This document shows, one piece after another, positions 35,238 to 43,221 of a stretch of 64,000 nucleotides of DNA. This stretch comes from Paenibacillus lupini (GTDB lineage: Bacteria > Bacillota > Bacilli > Paenibacillales > Paenibacillaceae). The position numbers and the translations under genes are program-made. A model generated the notes under the pieces. That model saw nothing but the letters and a program-made list of their open reading frames with translations, had not been told where the DNA came from and made no database searches. Numbering within the stretch: the stretch's first letter is position 1; the number at the start of each line of letters is the position of its first letter. The stretch spans positions 124,001 through 188,000 of the forward strand of contig NZ_JAASRW010000010.1 in assembly GCF_011761355.1 (NCBI RefSeq), read 5' to 3'.

Positions 35238-37040
35238 ATGAAGGAGATTATTATTTTTCTTAAAAAGTTGTATGCCTCGTCGGGCTTCCTACTTTATGTT
35301 CATTTGCTGTTAATGCTAATCGTGAGTGGTTTGGAAGGTATTGGTATATTTCTGATTATTCCACTATTAAGTATTATCGGTGCCTTTGATTTGAATGTCG
35401 ACACTATTCCTTTTGTTTCGAGTGCAATGGATAGGATGCAAGAATCGAATATCCCGTTAAATCTTCCGATTGTATTGCTAATTTATGTGCTTCTAGTCGG
35501 CGGGCAAGCACTGCTGCAGCGCAATCAGACGAATCTCTCTTCCAGGATAGAGCAGCGTTATATCAAGGAATTACGGCAGGAAACGCATCAGTCGTTGTTA
35601 AAAGCCAGGTGGGAATATTTCCTCCGTAAAAGAAATTCGGATTTTAACCAGATGCTGACTACAGAGCTCAACCGGGTCAGCAATGGCATCGGGCTGCTGC
35701 TGACGTTTATTTCCGCGGCGGTCTTTACATTAATCCAAATAGGCTTTGCAATGTGGCTGTCGGTTGAGCTGACCTCTATCATTATTCTAAGTGGGTTGCT
35801 GCTATCTCTTATATCCCGCAAGTTTGTAAGGAAATCGGCAAAACTGGGTAAAGAAACGAGTAAGCTGTTCCAAAGCTATTTTGCAGGACTTAGCGATAAT
35901 TTTAACGGAATTAAGGATATTAAAAGCAATATGCTGGAGCGCTCGCATATTCGCAAGTTTGCTGAACTTTGCCAACACATTGAGAGCAATTATATGAAAG
36001 CTGCGAGAGTATACGCCAATTCACAGTTTCTATATCGGGCATCCTCTGTCGTATTAATCGCCGTGTTTGTGTATGTTTCCCTAACCATATTGCATGTTGC
36101 TGCTGAACAGTTGCTATTAATTGTGCTGATCTTCACACGTTTGTGGCCGAGGTTCATTACCATTCAATCCTGTCTCGAACGAATTATGACGCAACTGCCA
36201 GCTATGCAGGCATTAACGGTGCTGCAGCAGGAAAGTGGAGAGGCGCGGGAAGCGCTCTTATTGCAGGATGAGCAGTTGGCGTTGTCTATTCCATTAAAGG
36301 AGAGCATTGAATGCCAAAAGGTAAGTTACCGCTATGATAAGAGCGGAAAACGGCTGGCTTTAAAGCATATTGACCTGCTTATTCCGGTTAACCGAATGAC
36401 TGCTGTTGTCGGCAAATCAGGAGCAGGTAAAAGCACACTCGTTGATCTCTTGATGGGGCTTATTCAGCCAGATGAAGGGAAAGTGCTTATTGATGGCCGG
36501 GAACTGACAGAAGAGCTGCTGTATTCTTACCGAAATAGGATCGGTTATGTTTCACAGGACCCTTTTCTGTTTCATGGCAGTTTGAGGGAGAATTTGCAGC
36601 TTGTTGTTCCAGATGCGACAGAGGCAGAGATATGGGAGGCTCTGCGTTTCTCAGCTTCGGATGAATTTGTCCGTAAACTGCCAAATAGCCTGGATACGGT
36701 GATTGGAGACCGTGGGGTAAGACTTTCTGGCGGGGAGCGTCAGCGAATTGTACTCGCACGGGCAATTCTAAAGAAACCGTCCATACTTGTGCTGGATGAA
36801 GCGACGAGCGCCCTCGACAGTGAAAATGAGGTGCAGATCAAAGAAGCGTTAGACCTGCTGCGTGGTACAATGACGATTATCGTTATTGCCCATCGTTTAT
36901 CTACAATACGGCATGCCGATCAAGTTATTGTCCTAGAGAATGGCGAGATCGTACAGCAGGGCAGCTATATTCAGCTGTCGCAGGAATCTCGTGGGACATT
37001 CAGAAAGCTGCTTAGTTATCAAACCGAGGCCAACGTGTAG
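35238..37040 (+). CDS. ABC exporter of the lasso cluster (PadeD type)
   Basis: 600 aa fused permease-ATPase of the MsbA/LagD-like half-transporters without an N-terminal C39 peptidase. Six membrane segments lie in residues 15-310. The ATPase has Walker A VVGKSGAGKSTLVDLLMG, signature LSGGERQR, Walker B ILVLDEATSALDSE and an H-loop in IAHRLSTIRHAD. In lasso systems such a transporter exports the mature peptide and confers self-immunity. AAGGAGGAG site, 13 bp from the nucleotidyltransferase gene. Terminator at the stop. Confidence 0.9.
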   Translation: MKEIIIFLKKLYASSGFLLYVHLLLMLIVSGLEGIGIFLIIPLLSIIGAFDLNVDTIPFVSSAMDRMQESNIPLNLPIVLLIYVLLVGGQALLQRNQTNLSSRIEQRYIKELRQETHQSLLKARWEYFLRKRNSDFNQMLTTELNRVSNGIGLLLTFISAAVFTLIQIGFAMWLSVELTSIIILSGLLLSLISRKFVRKSAKLGKETSKLFQSYFAGLSDNFNGIKDIKSNMLERSHIRKFAELCQHIESNYMKAARVYANSQFLYRASSVVLIAVFVYVSLTILHVAAEQLLLIVLIFTRLWPRFITIQSCLERIMTQLPAMQALTVLQQESGEAREALLLQDEQLALSIPLKESIECQKVSYRYDKSGKRLALKHIDLLIPVNRMTAVVGKSGAGKSTLVDLLMGLIQPDEGKVLIDGRELTEELLYSYRNRIGYVSQDPFLFHGSLRENLQLVVPDATEAEIWEALRFSASDEFVRKLPNSLDTVIGDRGVRLSGGERQRIVLARAILKKPSILVLDEATSALDSENEVQIKEALDLLRGTMTIIVIAHRLSTIRHADQVIVLENGEIVQQGSYIQLSQESRGTFRKLLSYQTEANV

Positions 37041-37057
37041 GTGTTGGCCTTTTTTTG
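37026..37057 (+). terminator. Terminator of the lasso-type operon
   Basis: AGGCCAAC / GTTGGCCT stem, loop containing the stop codon, seven T residues. Confidence 0.88.
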
Positions 37058-37075
37058 CGTTTTTTAAATACAAAA

Positions 37076-38518
37076 AGGGGGTGTCCCATAATTCATGAAA
37101 ATGACGATGGGACACCTCCTATTTTATCCGGGCTAAGCAGCAGCATGCGCATTTAAATGTTCTTCCGATCGCCATTGCTCTGGAATTCCTTTGAATCAAT
37201 GAGGCAAGGTTCGAATTCCTCAAAAAAGCGAACACTAACGCTTCTCCAGAATCATATAAAAATGCTAAGTCTGTCCTTGACTTGTTCAGGAAATGCTCAA
37301 ACAAAAAGAAGCCAATATATTTGTTAGAATAGAAGTACCACCAACCATTCTAAGTAAAAAGAGGCTCTTATGTACAAAGAATATACCATGGATCAGCTGT
37401 TCTTACCGATGGACTTGCAGGAAGATATCTCCTAAAACCATCTCTTTCGCGTCATTAACGACGTGGTCAATCGTTTAGATATGAATCTCTTCACCAAAGC
37501 TTATCCCGGAGGTTGCCGGCTCGACCACTACTTTGTGGATGGAACGAAGATCGAAGCGAACGCAAATCGTTACACGTTTGTTGGGTAAGGTTGTCGTTAA
37601 ACAGAAGCTGAAACTGCAAGAAAAAGTACAGACCTTGTTCGCTGCCATTGAAGAGGCAGAAAAGCAGGAAGACCATGCTTTAAATAACATGGACCTTCCT
37701 GTACTTGGGGAAGCCTCAGGCATCACGAGTGAAAAACTTGGAGCAGGCTGTTCAGCAACTAGAAAACAAGCTTAAAGAAAAACCAAAGGACAAACCGCTA
37801 AAGAAAGCTATTCATGTTGTTCGGAAAGATCTTCTTCCTCGCCTGCAAAAATATGAAATTCGGCAAGAAACACTCGGAAAACACAGTAGTTTTAGCAAAA
37901 CAGACAACGATGCCACGTTTATGTGCATGAAGGAAGACCACACACGTAATGGTCAGTGAAACCTGGTTACAACGTGCAGATCGGCACCGAAGATCAGTTC
38001 ATCATTAGCCTTGGACTTGCGCAGCAGGTTAGAAACTTCTATTCAGTTATGAGAGCAGAAGTAACATGGAGAGCAGATATGAAATCGTTACTCACCTGTA
38101 TCGTAGTATTTCTTGCGAGGGCTGTCCCCTAAAGGATCGTTGTACAAAAGCGCAAGGAGATCGAGAAATAAAGGTCAGCATGGAATAGCTTCGACTCAAA
38201 CAACAAGCGAGAGAGCAATTAAAGAGCGAAGATGGACATGCCTTATCCTTTAGACATATGCACGAACCGGAGAGTGTGTTTGGCCAAATCAAGAATAATC
38301 GGGGATTTCGCAGTTTCCTACTTCGAGGCCTACCGATAGTTAGCCTCGAGGATCGGATTTCGCTTACCCACAATTTGCTGAAGAAAGCAGCAAGCGATCT
38401 AAACACCAAAATAGCGTTACAGGGATAGCCCTCTGCAACGCTACTTTTTTGAATTCATCTTTTCATTTACTTATGCGAGCTGTCTCCAAAGTGAGCGTTC
38501 CCCTTGTGAGACGGCCCC
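37076..38518. mobile_element. Decayed IS1182-like element
   Basis: The left end begins with GGGGGTGTCCCAT, which pairs with ATGGGACACC 17 bases later. The right end reads, on the minus strand, GGGGCCGTCTCACAAGGGG. It holds a broken transposase (37370-38428). About 1.44 kb, shorter than intact members because of internal deletions. It lies between the exporter gene and the lasso precursor. The first about 200 bp are repeated at 55990-56217. Confidence 0.75.
37370..38428 (+). pseudogene. IS1182 family transposase, fragmented
   Basis: Recognisable in pieces: MYKEYTMDQLFLPMDLQEDI then a stop, NDVVNRLDMNLFTKAYPGG joined after a deletion to DHYFVDGTKIEANANRYTFV, a frameshift, the coiled region VVVKQKLKLQEKVQTLF, SSFSKTDNDATFMCMKED, VQIGTEDQFIISLG, and the late VFGQIKNNRGFRSFLLRGL. 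At least two deletions and several frameshifts or stops, so no active transposase. Confidence 0.85.
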
Positions 38519-38536
38519 TTTTTTGTTAAAGATTAA

Positions 38537-38656
38537 TTAGCTGTAATGATGACTGCCTTTTCCAGGTCTGCCGAATGTTTCTGCTTCAACATCACCGTCG
38601 AAAGTCATTTTTACATCCAGCACTTCCAAAGTTGGTGCTTCCCATACTTTTTTCAT
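38537..38656 (-). CDS. Paeninodin-type lasso precursor peptide, non-canonical core
   Basis: 39 aa. The leader MKKVWEAPTLEVLDVKMT matches the conserved YxxPxLxxLDVxxT leader that the PqqD-like protein reads, with the Thr expected at position -2. The predicted core starts DGDVEAETF and ends GRPGKGSHHYS. The C-terminal Ser, target of the cluster's kinase type, is kept. The canonical start (Ala/Gly-Gly-Pro-Gly) and an acidic residue at position 8 or 9 are missing; only Glu at position 7 could close a ring. GGAGGTGAAGGT lies directly before the ATG. Encoded convergently to the biosynthetic operon, separated from it by the IS element. Confidence 0.8.
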   Translation of the reverse strand: MKKVWEAPTLEVLDVKMTFDGDVEAETFGRPGKGSHHYS

Positions 38657-38717
38657 ACCTTCACCTCCTATCGTTAGTTGAAGTATCTCCCTATGTACGA
38701 GATACGCTACGTTTCTG

Positions 38718-38747
38718 ATTATAGCATATAATGATACAAAATGTATC
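38718..38747 (-). promoter_or_regulatory. Promoter and perfect operator of the lasso precursor
   Basis: On the minus strand an extended -10 TGC-TATAAT (38726-38718). The perfect inverted repeat GATAC-AAAAT-GTATC (38733-38747) covers the -35 region, where no good hexamer exists. A leader of about 55 nt precedes the ATG at 38656. Confidence 0.72.
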
Positions 38748-38788
38748 TATTTATTAAAAAAGTTTTTGATTCTTTTTAGGTTATATGG

Positions 38789-38818
38789 TTGACGGGCATT
38801 TGGATGGAATGGTAAGAT
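38789..38818 (+). promoter_or_regulatory. Candidate promoter of the Tad operon
   Basis: TTGACG (38789-38794), 18-bp spacer, TAAGAT (38813-38818). A degenerate copy of the GATAC/GTATC operator (ATTAC-AAATT-GAATC, 38825-38839) overlaps the expected start of transcription. Confidence 0.5.
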
Positions 38819-38847
38819 TTGTACATTACAAATTGAATCGGCAATTT

Positions 38848-38902
38848 TACGGAAGCACCGTAGAAGATCGCAGGTAACTGCGTCTTTTACGGTGCTTTTT
38901 TG
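38848..38902 (+). terminator. Terminator or attenuator in the Tad operon leader
   Basis: Terminator: AAGCACCGTA (38853-) / TACGGTGCTT, with an inner CGCAG-GTAA-CTGCG stem and six T residues. A competing hairpin, TACGG-AAGCA-CCGTA (38848-38862), uses the same 5' arm. It lies between the candidate promoter and cpaE. Confidence 0.7.
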
Positions 38903-38938
38903 TGTTTTTGTCGGAAATAGAAAGGCAGGAGCAGGCAG

Positions 38939-40051
38939 GTGAGGCAGCAATTAGCGATAGCAGTCAAAGAGCAGGATTATGTAAAGAGACTAGCTGATTA
39001 TATGCGGGATAGTCCGTTCAGTGAACAATGGCAGCTAACGGCTTTCACGCATGTAGAAGCCTTTGTTCAATTTTTAAAGTCGGGTTTCCCGATTCATGGG
39101 ATTGCTGCGCAGCCCGAGATGCTGAAAGCGGCTGCTGATGTTGATGTGTTGCCAGAATGTGTACCGGTTGCAGCACTGGTAACGGCAATAGGTCAGTGTC
39201 CTGATTATCATGAGCTGCTACAATTTCAAGCGCTGCCCGGGCTGCTGCAGGGAATAGCTGCTTTTATGGCAAATGCCCCTCATCTTGCGGTAAGAGAACA
39301 TGAGGTAAATATCACGACCGTCTATTCAGCCTCCGGCGGCGTAGGGAAGACAACGCTAGCCAGACAGCTGGTTCATACGGCGGCAAGTAATGGCCATCGT
39401 GTTTTCTATTTGAATCTGGAGCGTTGGAGTGCTGCCGGTGCTTGGCTTGGAGAAGTAGGAATAGGAGCAGGTGAGGAAGGATTATCCCAACTGCTCTATA
39501 CGCTGCAATCCCATCCGGACAAAGTTGAAGAGTGGCTGACCAGACATAGTAAGCGGTATGCTTCGTTCAAAGGTGATTATATCCTGCCTTGTACGAATCC
39601 AGAGGATCGTATGACGCTTCAAGCCGCTGATGCTGCTGCGATTATTCAGGCAATAGTCTCTACAGGCCAATATGATCAAATCGTCATTGAACTGGATGAT
39701 GGACAAGATGAGCTGCATCTGGCTGTTTTGGAGCTTAGTCATCAGATCTTATGGCTCATTACAGAAGATTTGACTGTTCAGCGAAAAAGCCAGCTGGTGT
39801 ATCAGTATGCTATGCAGCGGTGGGGAGATCGATTTCGTACGATTGAGCGGCGTATTCTTCCAGTTATTAATCGAAGTGACGGTCAGTCTCACGCGTTACA
39901 TTTATTCAAGTCTGCAGCTGCAGCATTACCGGACATACGGCTAGGTTCTTCCACCTCTGTCTTGGCTTCGCCTCTATATAAGGCTGCTGTTGAACGGTTG
40001 TTTAAGGAGCTTGTAAGGGAGGAAGGAGGTGCGTTTATTGCTGACCGATGA
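38939..40051 (+). CDS. TadZ/CpaE-like pilus localisation ATPase
   Basis: 370 aa. A degenerate receiver-like N-terminus (about 1-115) is followed by a MinD/ParA-type ATPase starting at YSASGGVGKTTLARQLVHTA. The first Lys of the deviant Walker motif (KGGxGKTT) is replaced (SASGGVGKTT). TadZ proteins place the Tad machine at the cell pole or membrane. GTG start at 38939 with AGGAG upstream. Overlaps cpaF by 14 bp. First gene of the pilus operon. Confidence 0.85.
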   Translation: MRQQLAIAVKEQDYVKRLADYMRDSPFSEQWQLTAFTHVEAFVQFLKSGFPIHGIAAQPEMLKAAADVDVLPECVPVAALVTAIGQCPDYHELLQFQALPGLLQGIAAFMANAPHLAVREHEVNITTVYSASGGVGKTTLARQLVHTAASNGHRVFYLNLERWSAAGAWLGEVGIGAGEEGLSQLLYTLQSHPDKVEEWLTRHSKRYASFKGDYILPCTNPEDRMTLQAADAAAIIQAIVSTGQYDQIVIELDDGQDELHLAVLELSHQILWLITEDLTVQRKSQLVYQYAMQRWGDRFRTIERRILPVINRSDGQSHALHLFKSAAAALPDIRLGSSTSVLASPLYKAAVERLFKELVREEGGAFIADR

Positions 40052-41288
40052 ATCCGTACTGGAGCTCAAGAATCGAATCAAGGAAAGGCTGGATTACAGT
40101 GGGGCCGTATCTGATGAGCAGTTAACCGCAATCGTAGAACAGACGGTATTCGCTTGGAGCAGCAGTCATCCGCTTACTGCATCTGAACTGGCATCACTCG
40201 TACGAAGGCTGTTTCATTCTTTTCGTGGGCTCGATATTTTACAGCCTCTTATGGATGATCCCACTGTAACGGAGATCATGATCAATCACCATGCAGAGAT
40301 CTTTATTGAACGCAGTGGAAAGCTTAGTCTGCTACCTGTAGCTTTCGAGAGCAGAGAGCGCTTGGAAGATTTGATCCAATCGATTGTGGCAAGTGTGAAC
40401 CGGGTCGTTAATGAATCTTCTCCTATCGTAGATGCGCGGCTAAAGGACGGATCTCGTGTTCATATCGTACTTCCACCTATCGCGCTGCGGGGGCCTGCTA
40501 TGACCATCCGCAAATTCCCAGAACGGCCGTTATCTATGAACGAGCTCGTACAGAACGGGGCGTTAACGCAGGAGGCTGCTGCTTTCCTTCAGTTGCTAAC
40601 GAAAGCGCAGTATAACATTTTTATTAGCGGAGGAACTGGAACGGGGAAAACAACCTTCCTTAATGCCCTCTCCCAGTACATTCCAAGCGATGAACGGCTG
40701 GTTACGATTGAAGATTCTGCGGAGCTGCAAATTCGAAGTGTTCCTAACCTTGTATCGCTGGAGACACGCAATGCGAATACCGAAGGCAAAGGCGAGATCC
40801 CCATTCGTGAATTGATTCGAGCCTCGCTGCGGATGAGGCCAAACCGGATCATCGTCGGGGAAGTGCGCGGCGGTGAAGCACTCGATATGCTGGCAGCTAT
40901 GAATACAGGGCATGCGGGAAGTATGTCCACTGGGCATAGCAACGGCCCGAGGGATATGATGTCACGTCTCGAGACGATGGTAATGAGCGCAGCGGATATG
41001 CCGGTGCAAGCTATACGAAAACAGATCGCTTCCGCTCTTGACATTGTCATTCATCTCTCTAGATTCAGAGACCGTTCTCGCCGCGTCACGGAAATTTGTG
41101 AAGTTGTTGGGCTTGAAGAAGGGGAGATTGCTACCCGGCCACTTTTCCAATTTGAAGAAGCAGGTGAGGAAGAGGGAAAGGTCATCGGATCGCTTAAGCG
41201 GACAGCAAATAAGCTTCAGCATACAGAGAAGCTTACGATGGCCGGATTATCTATGGAGCGTGGTTGGGAGGAAGCCGTATGCCTTTAG
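40038..41288 (+). CDS. Tad pilus assembly/secretion ATPase (TadA/CpaF)
   Basis: Hexameric motor ATPase of the type II/IV secretion superfamily. Walker A FISGGTGTGKTTFLNALSQY, Asp box VTIEDSAELQI, Walker B NRIIVGEVRGGEALDML, His box TGHAGSMSTGHSN. N-terminal region LDILQPLMDDPTVTEIMIN is diagnostic of CpaF. 416 aa. TTG at 40038 is 8 nt after AAGGAGG; the GTG at 40029 lies inside that site. Confidence 0.93.
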   Translation: MLTDESVLELKNRIKERLDYSGAVSDEQLTAIVEQTVFAWSSSHPLTASELASLVRRLFHSFRGLDILQPLMDDPTVTEIMINHHAEIFIERSGKLSLLPVAFESRERLEDLIQSIVASVNRVVNESSPIVDARLKDGSRVHIVLPPIALRGPAMTIRKFPERPLSMNELVQNGALTQEAAAFLQLLTKAQYNIFISGGTGTGKTTFLNALSQYIPSDERLVTIEDSAELQIRSVPNLVSLETRNANTEGKGEIPIRELIRASLRMRPNRIIVGEVRGGEALDMLAAMNTGHAGSMSTGHSNGPRDMMSRLETMVMSAADMPVQAIRKQIASALDIVIHLSRFRDRSRRVTEICEVVGLEEGEIATRPLFQFEEAGEEEGKVIGSLKRTANKLQHTEKLTMAGLSMERGWEEAVCL

Positions 41289-42139
41289 CCAGGACGGCGG
41301 GCAAACCATCTCCATCCGATCGTTTGCGTTTATTGCTGGAATGGTGCGGATGGGAGAGATCATCTTGGGGGAAATCATCCCAAATTAAGCCGGTGAAGCT
41401 TCAGAGCTATGATTATTACCAATTATCGATTGGGCAGTTTATCGGATCAGCTGCTATAGGATATGCTGCTGTTTTTACAGCAATTTATCTTATCTATCAC
41501 TCATTTGTTATATCCAGTTTGCTTGCGTTTAGCGGCATTATTGCACCAAGACTGTACAGGTCATCCCTTCTGATCCGCAGGAAGGAGCGGCTGCAGCTGC
41601 AATTTAAAGAGGCGCTTTATTCTCTTGTTTCGTCGCTGGCAGCGGGCAGGTCGGTCGAAAATGCGTTTCTTGCAACGATAGATGATTTAAAGCTGCTGTA
41701 TCCAGATCCTCATACGGAGCTGATTGTAGAGTTTCAAATCATCAAGCATCGACTGGATAATGCCGAACCATTGGAGCAGGCGCTGCGCAGCCTGGCAATA
41801 CGGGCCAATTTGGACGATATAACCCAATTTGCAGATGTATTTGCAGTATGTAAACGATCGGGCGGCGATTTGGTCGAAGTAATGAAGCGTACTTCGCAGG
41901 CAATTGGTGAGAAGCTGGAAGTCAAACAGGAGATTGCTGTTCTGCTTGCGCAAAAGCGGTTTGAAGCCCGCATTATGATGGCCGTTCCCTTTGCTTTTCT
42001 TGGTTTTCTTAATGCGTTTGCTCCCGACTATATGAAGCCATTGTATGGAGGAGCCGGGTATGTACTCCTTACACTCGGCCTTGGGGTTCTAGTATTATGC
42101 TTTTGGCTGATCCATAGGATTATGCAAATTCGGGTATAG
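41279..42139 (+). CDS. Tad inner platform protein (TadB)
   Basis: 286 aa, type II secretion F (GspF) domain membrane protein. After a basic N-terminus come two membrane segments (GQFIGSAAIGYAAVFTAIYL), the cytoplasmic helical domain (FKEALYSLVSSLAAGRSVEN, LAIRANLDDITQFADVF) and two C-terminal segments. Works with CpaF and TadC to extrude the pilus. Start at 41279 with GGGAGGAA; overlaps cpaF by 10 bp. Confidence 0.88.
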   Translation: MPLARTAGKPSPSDRLRLLLEWCGWERSSWGKSSQIKPVKLQSYDYYQLSIGQFIGSAAIGYAAVFTAIYLIYHSFVISSLLAFSGIIAPRLYRSSLLIRRKERLQLQFKEALYSLVSSLAAGRSVENAFLATIDDLKLLYPDPHTELIVEFQIIKHRLDNAEPLEQALRSLAIRANLDDITQFADVFAVCKRSGGDLVEVMKRTSQAIGEKLEVKQEIAVLLAQKRFEARIMMAVPFAFLGFLNAFAPDYMKPLYGGAGYVLLTLGLGVLVLCFWLIHRIMQIRV

Positions 42140-42149
42140 GAGGCGGGAG

Positions 42150-42998
42150 ATGGCTTTTATTGTACTGCTGCTGGCTTTCCTATGGCTTTTGCTTATCGGG
42201 AAGACAGCGCTGTCCAGTCTGTTGAAGAGAAATAAGCCGGCGTGGAAGGAGCTTCTGATCGCCATCCCTTTTGCCCGAATGCTGGAACGGAGCAAGTTTT
42301 ACGAACATCTTCAGCTCCCAATTAGCAGCTATCACTCGAAGCAGATTTTGCTCAAGGGGACAGACTGGCAGTTGACACAAACGAAGCAGCAGATAGCGGA
42401 GACGGTTGGCTTTGGATATGTGGTCTTAATGGGATGCTCTTTGCTTGCTTTACTGGCTAAGGAACCACTTCTCTTAGGAATGGGAATACTGCTTGGTTTG
42501 CTTTTGCCGCTTCGTCCCTTTATGGAGGCAGGTCGAATCGTTGAACGTAGAAAACAAGCCATTGTTGCTGAACTGCCGGAGACATTAAGCAAGCTGATGC
42601 TGCTTGTTGGTGCAGGAGAGCCGGTGCTGCAGGCTTTCGTCCGCTGCCTCGAAGGCAAGGAGACAACGACTCATCCACTATATAAGGAATGGAGTAAAGT
42701 CGCAGTTGCTTTGAGCAACGGTGAATCCTTCAGTTCTGCGATTGAACGTTTTAACCGGGGTTGTGCTGTGCAAGAGGTATCTATTTTTACAACAGTTCTA
42801 TTACTAAATTACCGCAGAGGCGGCGATCAATTTGTACTTGCATTGCGGGAGATTTCCTACACCTTATGGGAGAAACGCAAAGCCGTTGCCCGTTCCCGAG
42901 GGGAAGAGGCTTCATCCAAACTCGTATTTCCGCTTGTTGGAATATTGTTGGTTTTAATGGTTTTTGTTGCGGCACCAGCCATGCTGCTAATGTCGTAA
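42150..42998 (+). CDS. Tad inner platform protein (TadC)
   Basis: 282 aa, second GspF-domain platform protein. N-terminal membrane segment MAFIVLLLAFLWLLLIG, middle segments VLMGCSLLALLAKEPLLLG, the cytoplasmic VAELPETLSKLMLLVGAGEP helix pair and C-terminal LVFPLVGILLVLMVFVAAP. ATAGGAGGCGGG site, 10 bp after tadB. Confidence 0.88.
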   Translation: MAFIVLLLAFLWLLLIGKTALSSLLKRNKPAWKELLIAIPFARMLERSKFYEHLQLPISSYHSKQILLKGTDWQLTQTKQQIAETVGFGYVVLMGCSLLALLAKEPLLLGMGILLGLLLPLRPFMEAGRIVERRKQAIVAELPETLSKLMLLVGAGEPVLQAFVRCLEGKETTTHPLYKEWSKVAVALSNGESFSSAIERFNRGCAVQEVSIFTTVLLLNYRRGGDQFVLALREISYTLWEKRKAVARSRGEEASSKLVFPLVGILLVLMVFVAAPAMLLMS

Positions 42999-43032
42999 TC
43001 CAATACTTGAATGATTAGAGGGGATGTTTATT

Positions 43033-43221
43033 ATGTTGAAAAAAATAGGGAAAGCAGCTCGTTCATTCTGGCGCTCAGAAAGTGGTCTAGGCACGCTTGA
43101 AGTGATACTGATTATTGCAGTGGTTATTATTATTGCACTGCTGTTCAAAGACTGGATTATCGAGCTGATAGAGAAATTAATGGGCAAAGCCGATGATGAA
43201 GCGGATAAAATTTTCTCGTAA
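43033..43221 (+). CDS. Flp-type major pilin
   Basis: 62 aa type IVb prepilin. A basic leader (MLKKIGKAARSFWRSESG) ends in Gly, followed by LGTLEVILIIAVVIIIALL: the cleavage site G/L with Glu at +5 and a hydrophobic helix. The C-terminal tail is short and charged (KDWIIELIEKLMGKADDEAD), as in Flp1 pilins. The start at 43033 is 9 nt after GAGGGG; an ATG at 43024 abuts that site. Presumed main subunit of the filament. Confidence 0.9.
   Translation: MLKKIGKAARSFWRSESGLGTLEVILIIAVVIIIALLFKDWIIELIEKLMGKADDEADKIFS

Noticed and set aside
37293-37959. Several short ORFs as independent small genes
   Set aside because: Read together across frames they spell an IS1182 transposase with deletions and shifts.
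38848-38902. T-box or cyclic-di-GMP riboswitch in the Tad leader
   Set aside because: I could not find the T-box sequence or the GEMM core in the short leader; only competing hairpins are visible.
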